Positions 18,765 to 26,415 of a stretch of 64,000 nt of DNA are shown here, one piece after another (the stretch's first letter is position 1; each line of letters opens with the position of its first letter). Under the pieces are notes generated by a model, which saw nothing but the letters and a program-made list of their open reading frames with translations, searched no databases and had not been told where the DNA came from. Made by a program: the position numbers and the translations under genes. Source of the stretch: Aequorivita vladivostokensis (GTDB lineage: Bacteria; Bacteroidota; Bacteroidia; Flavobacteriales; Flavobacteriaceae); assembly GCF_000952855.1 (NCBI RefSeq), contig NZ_JSVU01000004.1, positions 310,001 through 374,000 of the forward strand, given 5' to 3'.

Positions 18765-18854
18765 TTAATCTTTAATATTGACCTAAATCATTAATCATTG
18801 GTTTTTAAAGACTAATTTTGCAGCTTTTATTATAATCCCTCCAATTTCAGTGTT

Positions 18855-19757
18855 ATGACAAAGCCCAGAATTGCCCTTGTCATTGGAATTATTTGTATTT
18901 CCATTTTCCCCATTTTGGTGAAACTCAAGTTGTCGCCCGCCATCGTTTCGGCATTTTACAGGATGGCAATTGCCGCGGCGGTGCTAGTTCCGTTTACTTT
19001 TTTATCCGGAAAGTTCAAAATTCCTTCGGTAAAATTGCTTTTCCTCACAATGCTGTGCGGCGCTATATTCGCCCTTGACGTAGCGGTCTGGAACATTTCC
19101 ATCCAGGAATCCACGGCTACACAGGCTACATTGCTAACCAATCTTTCCCCGGTTTGGGTGGGTATTGGTGCGTTTTTCTTTTTAAAGAATAAACCTACGC
19201 GAAACTTTTGGGTAGGAACGGTCATCGCGATTTTTGGGATGATAACCTTAGTGGGTTTCCACTTTTTTGTGAATTTAGACTTCAATCTCGCCTTTGTTTT
19301 CGCAATTCTTTCCGGTGTGTTTTATGCCATTTATATGCTGGTAAGTAAGTTTGTACTTTACGACGTTGAGGTGCTGCCTTTTATCACCTTAAGTACTTTG
19401 ACCTCTGCAGTTTTTCTGGGAATACTTAGTTATTTTATGAATGAACCTTTTACGGGTTTTGGGGAAATGGGCTGGATTTCGTTGATAATTCAAGGGTTGG
19501 TCTGCCAATTGGCGGCTTGGTTGCTCTTGGGCTATGCAACCAAACACATGCGCGCAACGCGGGTTTCGGTAAGTTTGCTGGGGCAAGCGGTCTTGACCAC
19601 AATCTTCGCGTGGATGTTTATAAATGAGGAAGTAACCCTGCAAATGATTGTTGGGGGAATTATTCTTTTATTCGGAATAAGGGTAACTTTCTATTCTAAG
19701 AAAATCCCGATTATTGGCAAAGAGGGAGAAGCGGCTGAAATTATTTCAAATGACTAG
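18855..19757 (+). CDS. EamA/DMT-superfamily transporter
   Basis: This 300-aa inner-membrane protein has about ten hydrophobic helices arranged as two EamA repeats, as in drug/metabolite transporters that export amino acids or metabolites. The substrate cannot be told. A TAATTTTG element at 18813-18820 may be its -7 box. Its 3' end overlaps the convergent ferredoxin gene by 4 bp. Confidence 0.88.
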   Translation: MTKPRIALVIGIICISIFPILVKLKLSPAIVSAFYRMAIAAAVLVPFTFLSGKFKIPSVKLLFLTMLCGAIFALDVAVWNISIQESTATQATLLTNLSPVWVGIGAFFFLKNKPTRNFWVGTVIAIFGMITLVGFHFFVNLDFNLAFVFAILSGVFYAIYMLVSKFVLYDVEVLPFITLSTLTSAVFLGILSYFMNEPFTGFGEMGWISLIIQGLVCQLAAWLLLGYATKHMRATRVSVSLLGQAVLTTIFAWMFINEEVTLQMIVGGIILLFGIRVTFYSKKIPIIGKEGEAAEIISND

Positions 19758-19984
19758 ATCAATTTAGTTGAAATAATTTTTACCGGACACGCTTTTGCGG
19801 CGAGTTCGCAAGTTTCAAATTGGGCGTTGTCCGCAATTTTTAAGGTGAAAAATCCTCGTTTTTCCTCGGAATGCAGTAGAACTGATTTACCGTCCTTTTT
19901 AGACATTCTGAAATAGGCCGGAGCCAGCTCCACGCAGTAATTGCAGCCGATGCACTTGTTCCGTTGCAGGGTTACCACGACCAT
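19754..19984 (-). CDS. Ferredoxin, single [4Fe-4S] type
   Basis: This 76-aa protein has CIGCNYC near residue 12 and a distal CELAAKACP, giving the CxxCxxC...CP set of a single-cluster ferredoxin. It should carry electrons in the cytoplasm. It directly follows the U32 protein on the same strand: that protein's stop codon begins at 19985, the base after this gene's start. U32 proteins are iron-sulfur enzymes, so this ferredoxin may be the electron donor of its neighbour; that is inference. Confidence 0.9.
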   Translation of the reverse strand: MVVVTLQRNKCIGCNYCVELAPAYFRMSKKDGKSVLLHSEEKRGFFTLKIADNAQFETCELAAKACPVKIISTKLI

Positions 19985-21226
19985 TTAGGGAGCTACTATT
20001 TTATACAGTTTGTCCGACGGGCGTATTCTAAACGGCGTTGGGATGGTACAGGAATCGCCTTTTTTTGCCGTGGAAAGCGACTTGTCATTTACAAGCATTT
20101 CTGAAAGCTCAAACTCTTTGGCGCCGGTAGTTGGTCCGGTAACTAAAACTTTGTCACCCAAGTTTAAATCGAAGGCTTCAATTTTGAATTCGGCGATTTT
20201 GGTTTTTGGGAAATAATGCACGCCCTTGCCAATGTACACCTTTTTCTGCGTGGCCTGTGAGCCATCGGTATTGCTCCATTCGCCCAGCTTTTGGCCCAGA
20301 TAATAACCACCCCAAAATCCGCGGTTATATACTTTGGCCAATTCGGCCATCCACTGTTCCACTTTTTCTTCGGAATAGGTTCCGTCGTAATACGAATCAA
20401 TGGCTTCGCGATAGGTTTTGGTTACTGTTGCCACATATTCCGGGGCGCGGCCACGCCCTTCAATTTTGAGGACTTTTACGCCCGTTTCAATCACTTCATC
20501 CAGAAAATCTACTGTACAAAGATCTTTGGGCGACATCATATATTCGTTGTCCAGTTCAATCTCAAAGCCCGTTTCCTGATCGATTACCGTGTATTTTTTG
20601 CGGCAATTCTGCTTGCAGGCTCCGCGGTTTGCAGAGGAATTGTGTGAATGCAGACTCAAATAACATTTCCCCGAAACGGCCATACAAAGGGCGCCGTGGC
20701 CGAAAATTTCCACTTCCACCAGATTTCCCGATGGGCCTTTTACCTGCTCCTTTTCTATCTGTTCGGTTATTTTTTTTATTTGCCGAAGGCTCAACTCGCG
20801 GCTCATCACCATAGTATCGGCGAACAGCGCATAGAATTTTACCGTTTCAATATTGGTAATATTTATTTGGGTTGAAATGTGAATTTCCATCCCAATTTGC
20901 CGGGCATAGGCAATCACGGCTTGGTCCATCGCGATAACGGCAGTCAAATCCGCGGCTTTGGCGGTATCCAATAGAGTTTTTATCAGTGACAGATCGTGGT
21001 CGTAAATGATGGTGTTTAGCGTAAGATAGGTGCGAACGCCTTTCTTTTTGCAACGTTTGGCAATCTCGGGCAGATCGGCAATGGTGAAGTTGATACTCGC
21101 CCGCGCCCGCATATTTAACTGTTCAACGCCAAAATAAACAGAATCCGCGCCATTGTCCAACGCGGCCTGTAACGATTCAAAATTGCCAGCCGGAGCCATC
21201 AATTCTATTTTTCCGGAGGAAGTCAT
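19985..21226 (-). CDS. U32 family protein (TrhP/RlhA/UbiU-like), probable RNA hydroxylation enzyme
   Basis: This 413-aa U32 protein was historically called a collagenase-like peptidase. Better-studied members (TrhP, RlhA, UbiU/V) are [4Fe-4S] proteins used in tRNA, rRNA or ubiquinone hydroxylation. It has ELMAPAGNFESLQAAL at the N terminus, a barrel domain, MSRELSL, and the signature GHGALCMAVSGKC with two further Cys in the RGACKQNC segment, the four presumed cluster ligands. The general form is closest to TrhP, which makes 5-hydroxyuridine in tRNA wobble positions. The start at 21226 (MTSSGKIELMAPAG) is preferred to the longer frame. It is divergent from the HDAC-like gene. Confidence 0.88.
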   Translation of the reverse strand: MTSSGKIELMAPAGNFESLQAALDNGADSVYFGVEQLNMRARASINFTIADLPEIAKRCKKKGVRTYLTLNTIIYDHDLSLIKTLLDTAKAADLTAVIAMDQAVIAYARQIGMEIHISTQINITNIETVKFYALFADTMVMSRELSLRQIKKITEQIEKEQVKGPSGNLVEVEIFGHGALCMAVSGKCYLSLHSHNSSANRGACKQNCRKKYTVIDQETGFEIELDNEYMMSPKDLCTVDFLDEVIETGVKVLKIEGRGRAPEYVATVTKTYREAIDSYYDGTYSEEKVEQWMAELAKVYNRGFWGGYYLGQKLGEWSNTDGSQATQKKVYIGKGVHYFPKTKIAEFKIEAFDLNLGDKVLVTGPTTGAKEFELSEMLVNDKSLSTAKKGDSCTIPTPFRIRPSDKLYKIVAP

Positions 21227-21335
21227 TTGCTTAAAAATTGAAAATTGCCACAAAAGTCGGGCATCGCTTCTTTATAAAATATGATATTTGTTAGGTTTAA
21301 GACTTTGCTTGAAAACGTTTCAATAAAATTTCAAA

Positions 21336-22460
21336 ATGCTGAAAATAGCGTACCATCCCATTTATAAATACCAATTGCCGCCCGGCCATCGCTTTCCGAT
21401 GGAAAAATATGAACTTTTGCCACAGCAATTGTTGCACGAAGGAACTTGCAGACCTGAAAACTTTTTTGAGCCTGGAATACTTTCCGAAGAAGAAATTCTG
21501 GCGGTGCATACCAAGGAATATTTTGAAAATCTGATGAATCTAACGTTAGACAAAAGTGCCGTTAGAAAAATCGGTTTTCCACTTTCGGAAACGCTCGTAA
21601 AAAGAGGGCGCGTAATCTCCCAAGGCACGATTGACGGCTGTGAATATGCTTTAAAATATGGCGTCGGGATGAACATAGCAGGAGGCACGCATCACGCCTA
21701 TGCAGGCCACGGCGAAGGGTTTTGTTTGCTGAACGACCAAGCAATTGCGGCGAAGTATTTATTAAAGAAATACAAACATGATGGGCAGATTGCTTCGCAG
21801 GCCCGCAATTGTGTTGTTAAAAAAATTTTAATTGTGGATTTGGACGTGCACCAAGGCAACGGGACGGCCAAGATTTTTGAAAAAGAAGAAAAGGTTTTTA
21901 CTTTCTCAATACACGGTGCGGGCAATTATCCCTTCAAAAAGGAGAAAAGCGATTTGGATATCCCCGTTCCCGATGGAACTGGCGATGAAATTTATCTTCA
22001 GAAATTGAAGGAAACCTTGCCAAAATTAATTGAAGCGCAGAACCCGGATTTCATTTTTTACTTGGCTGGCGTGGATATTTTGGAAACCGATAAGTTGGGA
22101 AGACTGAACTGCACGGTGGAAGGATGCAAGGCGCGCGATCGTTTTGTGCTGCAGCTTTGCAAAGATTTGAAAATTCCGGTGCAGGTGAGTATGGGTGGCG
22201 GCTACTCGCCGGAAATAAAAATTATCATTGAGGCGCATGCCAATACGTTTAGGATGGCACAGGAAATTTTCTTTTGGATCATGGGGAAGAAGAAAAAAGA
22301 TAATAAAAAGAAAAAAGGCCTAAAAAAGGAATGCTGCGAAAAATACCTAAAAAAAGGAGAGCATAAACGCTGCAAACGCTGCCCGTGTTTTGATATGACA
22401 GAGGAACAGCGTTTGCAACGGTTTGAGAATTTGGAAATAAAGCCAAATTCAAAAAATTGA
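21336..22460 (+). CDS. Histone-deacetylase-superfamily hydrolase with a Lys/Cys-rich tail
   Basis: This 374-aa protein is a zinc-dependent amidohydrolase of the HDAC/acetoin-utilisation family. It has HHAYAGHGEGFCLLND (active-site histidines), DLDVHQGNGTA (metal ligands), FSIHGAGNYPF and a MGGGYS loop; the substrate is unknown. After about residue 315 the catalytic fold ends and an extension follows: a lysine run (KKKKKDNKKKKGLKK), then ECCEKY...HKRCKRCPCF, a six-cysteine cluster that may bind metal. The tail is unusual for the family. It converges on recQ with a 3-bp gap. Confidence 0.88.
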   Translation: MLKIAYHPIYKYQLPPGHRFPMEKYELLPQQLLHEGTCRPENFFEPGILSEEEILAVHTKEYFENLMNLTLDKSAVRKIGFPLSETLVKRGRVISQGTIDGCEYALKYGVGMNIAGGTHHAYAGHGEGFCLLNDQAIAAKYLLKKYKHDGQIASQARNCVVKKILIVDLDVHQGNGTAKIFEKEEKVFTFSIHGAGNYPFKKEKSDLDIPVPDGTGDEIYLQKLKETLPKLIEAQNPDFIFYLAGVDILETDKLGRLNCTVEGCKARDRFVLQLCKDLKIPVQVSMGGGYSPEIKIIIEAHANTFRMAQEIFFWIMGKKKKDNKKKKGLKKECCEKYLKKGEHKRCKRCPCFDMTEEQRLQRFENLEIKPNSKN

Positions 22461-22463
22461 AAT

Positions 22464-24542
22464 TTAGAGATAAAGCCCCATTTTTATTTTCCAGTACGGC
22501 ATCTTTTCTTCGAAATATTCAAAATATGGTTTCAGTGCTTCGGGGTTTTCAAGTTTTATTTTGGCATCTTTTATTAGCTGGATTTCTTCCGAAGTAATGA
22601 ATTGCGAAAATTCGAAATCATTTCCCAATTGATGCATTTTTATAAAATGCCCATAAATGGAATCTTCGGAAAGACCACGTTTTGCGGCAATTTCGGACGG
22701 TGAAAGATTTTCTTCGGCAAACATTTTAAAACTGCGTTCGTGGGTTGGAAGATTGCTCTCCAAACCATCCAAATGCCGATTGATGACTTTCAGGAAATCA
22801 TCTGCATATTTTTCAAGTTTCGCCTCGCCAACTCCTGAAACTTCTGCAAATGCTTCACGGGTTCGCGGTTTTTTGTGTTCCATATCTTCCAAGGTTGCGT
22901 CGCTGAAAACCACAAAGGCAGGTTTGTTTATTTCTTGTGCCAACTTCAAGCGAAGTTCCCTCAGTTTATCGAAAAGTTCGGCTCGTTTTCTCGGCGCCCG
23001 TTCGGTTTTTACCGTTTCCACTTCTTGAATGATAACTGCCAAACGTACCTTTTTGCCTTCGAACAAAACTTTTTTGGCGAGGGGCGTGAGCAATAACCGG
23101 CCATTTTCGTGGAAGTAAATTTGCAAAACCCCTTGGTTTAAAAGTTGGATGGCATACTGTTGCAGGTCGCGCCATGCAATGTCCTTGGCCGCTCCGTAGG
23201 TTTTTATGTTTTGATAGCCTTTATCGTAAACCTGTGCGTTTTGTGCGCCTCGTAACACATCCAAAACCATCCCAAGGGCTTCCTGCTCCTGTAATCGCGC
23301 CACTGCCGAACAGATTTTTTGAGCGATAAGCGTGCCGTCAAAATATTTGGGCGGTGTTCTGCAGATATCGCAATTGCCGCAATCTTCGGTGATGTGCTCA
23401 CCAAAATAGCCGAGCAACGCCTTTCTACGGCAACTCAAGGCTTCGGCGTATTGCTGCATGCGTTCCAGTTTTGCCAATTGATAGGCCTCAGTTTCGGAGC
23501 CCTCGGCAAATTTCCGAAGCATAATGACATCTGCAAAACTGTAAAACAGGATGGTGTGCGCGGGCTGTCCATCGCGGCCACTCCGACCAATTTCCTGATA
23601 ATAGCCGTCTATATTTTTCCGCATGTTATAATGTATTACCCAGCGTACGTTGCTTTTGTCGATGCCCATTCCGAAGGCGATGGTCGCGACGATTATAGGT
23701 GAAATATCGTTGATGAAATTCTCTTGTATTTGCGTTCTTTCCTCGGAAGTCAAGCCTGCGTGGTATGCTTCCGCTTTATAGCCTTTTGCCGAAAGGGTGG
23801 CCGCGAGTTTCTCGGTACTTTTTCGGCTTAGACAGTAAATGATGCCGCATTCGTTTTTATGGTTTCTTAAGAAATCAAAAATATGCTTGTTGCGGTTTTG
23901 ACCGGGACGAACGTCCAAATAAAGGTTGGGCCTGTCAAAGGAAGCGATAAACGTTTCAGCGTTGGGAATAGCGAGCTGCACGGCAATATCTTCCCGGGTG
24001 GCGCGGTCTGCGGTCGCAGTTAAGGCTATTAATGGAACGTTTGGAAATTGTTCCTTCAAACTTTTAAGTTGGGTATAGGCAGGCCGAAAATCGTGCCCCC
24101 AACTGGAAATACAGTGTGCTTCATCAACCGCAAAAAGACCGATTTTTATTGTCTTCAGAATAAAATTCAACTGCGGAAGACTCTCGGGCGCTACATAAAG
24201 CAACTTTAAATTTCCGCTTTGTAATTCCCTTAAAACTTGCTGTTGTTCCTCGTACGGTTGCGAACTGTTGAAAAACTGGGCCGGAACGCCATTTGCTTTT
24301 AAGGCATCAACCTGGTCTTTCATTAAAGCAATTAATGGAGAAATAACTATCGCCGTACCATCCAAGGCCAAAGCAGGTAATTGAAAGCACAACGATTTAC
24401 CGCCGCCCGTAGGCATAATGGCAATTGTGTCTTTTTGGTCCAATACATTATTTATGATTTCTTCCTGATTGGGAAGAAAGCTGTCGTATCCGAAATGCGT
24501 TTTTAGCAGCTCGAACTTATTTAGCTGGGCAGTTGTTTCCAT
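22464..24542 (-). CDS. recQ: ATP-dependent DNA helicase RecQ
   Basis: This 692-aa 3'-5' helicase acts in recombination and fork repair. It has Walker A MPTGGGKS (K49), DEAH in AVDEAHCISSWGHDF, the FDRPNLY segment, the motif VI segment QEIGRSGRDG, the zinc-binding RQC region (CRRKALLGYFGE...CGNCDIC), an HRDC domain (AFAEVSGVGEAKLEKY) and a C-terminal helical HTH-like domain (RGLSEDSIYGHF). It is longer than E. coli RecQ (about 610 aa) because of this last domain, which is usual in Bacteroidota. The ssb terminator lies just upstream, so it is transcribed separately. Confidence 0.95.
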   Translation of the reverse strand: METTAQLNKFELLKTHFGYDSFLPNQEEIINNVLDQKDTIAIMPTGGGKSLCFQLPALALDGTAIVISPLIALMKDQVDALKANGVPAQFFNSSQPYEEQQQVLRELQSGNLKLLYVAPESLPQLNFILKTIKIGLFAVDEAHCISSWGHDFRPAYTQLKSLKEQFPNVPLIALTATADRATREDIAVQLAIPNAETFIASFDRPNLYLDVRPGQNRNKHIFDFLRNHKNECGIIYCLSRKSTEKLAATLSAKGYKAEAYHAGLTSEERTQIQENFINDISPIIVATIAFGMGIDKSNVRWVIHYNMRKNIDGYYQEIGRSGRDGQPAHTILFYSFADVIMLRKFAEGSETEAYQLAKLERMQQYAEALSCRRKALLGYFGEHITEDCGNCDICRTPPKYFDGTLIAQKICSAVARLQEQEALGMVLDVLRGAQNAQVYDKGYQNIKTYGAAKDIAWRDLQQYAIQLLNQGVLQIYFHENGRLLLTPLAKKVLFEGKKVRLAVIIQEVETVKTERAPRKRAELFDKLRELRLKLAQEINKPAFVVFSDATLEDMEHKKPRTREAFAEVSGVGEAKLEKYADDFLKVINRHLDGLESNLPTHERSFKMFAEENLSPSEIAAKRGLSEDSIYGHFIKMHQLGNDFEFSQFITSEEIQLIKDAKIKLENPEALKPYFEYFEEKMPYWKIKMGLYL

Positions 24543-24577
24543 TTTTGTAAAAATAGCGATTCAAACTTTAAAAAATT

Positions 24578-24602
24578 AAGCCCCCACCAAAAGCGGGGGC
24601 TT
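24578..24602 (-). terminator. Rho-independent terminator of ssb
   Basis: AAGCCCCC (24578-24585) and GGGGGCTT (24595-24602) form a perfect 8-bp stem. On the minus strand a TTTTTT run follows. It lies downstream of ssb and upstream of recQ. Confidence 0.8.
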
Positions 24603-24616
24603 GAATGGCCGGTCAT

Positions 24617-24952
24617 TTATTTACTCCCCAGCATGACCAGCTCGTTGCAAAATACTTCGGTGATATAATGTTTGTTGCCTTCCTTATCGTCCCAGGAACG
24701 ATTTGTAAGTTTTCCTTCAATTACAATTTCCTGGCCTTTGGTTATGTAGTTTTCGACTACTTTAACGAGGCCGCCTTTTACCACCACATTGTGCCAGTAG
24801 GTACGTTCCACTTTTTGTCCGTTCTTGTCTTTATAACTGTCGTCCGTGGCCATGGAGAATTTTGCCATTTTGTTGCCATCGGCGAAGGTTACGATTTCTG
24901 GGTCTTGGCCCAATCTTCCAATCAACTGTACTTTGTTTCTAAGTGCGTTCAT
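24617..24952 (-). CDS. ssb: Single-stranded DNA-binding protein, short form
   Basis: This 111-aa OB-fold protein is typical at the N terminus (MNALRNKVQLIGRLGQDPE, then DKNGQKVERTYWHNVV and GQEIVIEGKLTNRSW). It binds ssDNA as a multimer. It ends ELVMLGSK directly after the OB fold and lacks the disordered linker and acidic tip (DDDIPF-like) that recruits partners in canonical SSB, so a second full-length SSB elsewhere in the genome is likely. It ends in a strong terminator. Confidence 0.92.
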   Translation of the reverse strand: MNALRNKVQLIGRLGQDPEIVTFADGNKMAKFSMATDDSYKDKNGQKVERTYWHNVVVKGGLVKVVENYITKGQEIVIEGKLTNRSWDDKEGNKHYITEVFCNELVMLGSK

Positions 24953-25012
24953 GATTTCTAAAATTTAATATTAAACAATTGATACTATCGAATTTCATTT
25001 TATTCGACAGGA

Positions 25013-25020
25013 CAAACGTA
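25013..25020 (-). promoter_or_regulatory. Candidate -7 element of the ssb promoter
   Basis: On the minus strand the sequence reads TACGTTTG, matching TAnnTTTG, 60 bp upstream of the ssb ATG. No well-spaced -33 TTTG was found. The rest of 24953-25203 is A+T-rich spacer in which I see nothing else. Confidence 0.35.
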
Positions 25021-25203
25021 CGATGGCTTCCAAATTTTAGTTGGTTGTTACTTATTTACTTTCGTTTATAGTTGTTTGTAAGCGTTTGAAAACGAATATA
25101 TTATTGAAATTCAGGAATATAAATAATTAGATAATTATAAAAATTTCTGTACTTTAAAATGTTGAAAAATCACTTCTTTTAAAATTAACATAAAAAATCC
25201 GTT

Positions 25204-25725
25204 ATGAACAGCAGCAGATTGGAAGCTTTTAGCGATGGAGTACTCGCCATAATAATTACAATTATGGTATTGGAATTAAAGGTGCCGCACGGAACTGAGC
25301 TTAGTGATTTGGCGCCCGTGTTGCCCGTATTCCTCAGTTACGTTTTAAGTTTCATCTATGTGGGAATTTATTGGAACAACCACCACCACATGATGCACGC
25401 CGTAGAAAAGGTGAGCGGGGAAATACTTTGGGCAAACCTGCATTTATTGTTTTGGCTTTCGTTAATTCCTTTTGTTACGGGCTGGGTGGGCGAGAACCAT
25501 TTTGCCGAACTGCCTATGGCGATGTACGGTGGCGTGTTGTTAATGGCAGCAATTGCTTATTTTATTCTTCAGAATAGAATTTTGGCCGTTCAGGGAAAAG
25601 ATTCCCTGTTGGCCAAGGCTTTAGGAAAGGACTTAAAGGGAAAAGCGTCGCCCATAATTTATAGCGTCGCAATTATTTCTTCATTTTACAATCCATGGAT
25701 TGCGGGAACGCTGTATGTTTGGTAG
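25204..25725 (+). CDS. TMEM175-family (DUF1211) channel, C terminus frameshifted
   Basis: This 173-aa protein has the family signature RLEAFSDGVLAIIIT (the FSDG motif lining the pore of bacterial TMEM175 potassium channels) and about six hydrophobic segments. The frame ends early with ...LYVW and TAG. Directly after it, in the +1-shifted frame, comes ALMWLIPDKRIE..., the usual end of the family, stopping at 25784, the base before the convergent CBS gene's stop codon. Restoring one G at the GG of 25720-25721 would give LYVWVALMWLIPDKRIE. So either a real one-base deletion removed about 19 C-terminal residues or there is a sequencing error. The core with all pore motifs is intact. Confidence 0.85.
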   Translation: MNSSRLEAFSDGVLAIIITIMVLELKVPHGTELSDLAPVLPVFLSYVLSFIYVGIYWNNHHHMMHAVEKVSGEILWANLHLLFWLSLIPFVTGWVGENHFAELPMAMYGGVLLMAAIAYFILQNRILAVQGKDSLLAKALGKDLKGKASPIIYSVAIISSFYNPWIAGTLYVW

Positions 25726-25784
25726 CGTTGATGTGGTTGATACCCGATAAGCGGATTGAAATAGTTTTTAGGGAAAAGGAATAG

Positions 25785-26249
25785 CTACCACGTTTGCCCT
25801 TTCAGTTCCATGGCTGCACGCAGTACGTCGCTCTGACTGATTTGGCCTGCAAGTTTACCGTTTTCCAAAATAGGAAACCGGCGGTGTTTTGATTCCAAAA
25901 ATTTGTTTGCGGCGTCCAGGACGTTCATTTCACCATCAATGGTATCCACGTTTTTAATCATATGGTGCTCCACTTTTACATCTTCCATGGGGTGGTTGTG
26001 GTAGCGCGCATCGCTCAGTTCTTTCAGGCAGTCGCCTTCAGAAATAATACCTACCAATTCATTTTTATCATTAACCACGGGCCCACCGGAAATCCTTTTC
26101 TTCAAAAGTACTTCCATTACCTCAAGAATAGATTGTTCGGGCTTAAAGGTTACCAGATTGCGGGTCATATAATCAGAGACCTTTACTTTTTCCGAAGAGA
26201 CCTTCTTGATTGGCTTTGCCCTTCTGCCAATAAAACTTTTAATTCCCAT
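25785..26249 (-). CDS. CBS-domain pair protein
   Basis: This 154-aa cytoplasmic protein consists of two CBS domains: VSDYMTRNLVTFKPEQSILEV...SGGPVVNDKNELVGIISEGDCL and VDTIDGEMNVLDAANKFL...FPILENGKLAGQISQSDVL. CBS pairs bind adenosyl ligands and act as energy or second-messenger sensors. No effector domain is present, so it must act on a partner. A short basic N terminus (IGRRAKPIKK) precedes the domains. It converges on the TMEM175-type gene. Confidence 0.88.
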   Translation of the reverse strand: MGIKSFIGRRAKPIKKVSSEKVKVSDYMTRNLVTFKPEQSILEVMEVLLKKRISGGPVVNDKNELVGIISEGDCLKELSDARYHNHPMEDVKVEHHMIKNVDTIDGEMNVLDAANKFLESKHRRFPILENGKLAGQISQSDVLRAAMELKGQTW

Positions 26250-26415
26250 AATATCAAATTTTTGCGAACTTCTAATATAAGCAATTTTATTAAATTAGGT
26301 CATGGGGTCGCCAAGTTAATGCCAAATAGCGCTAAAACTCGACTTGCTGAATAATTAAAAACCATTAACTTAAAACAATTTAAGTTGTATTTTTAACTCC
26401 CGAAACTTCCCAACC

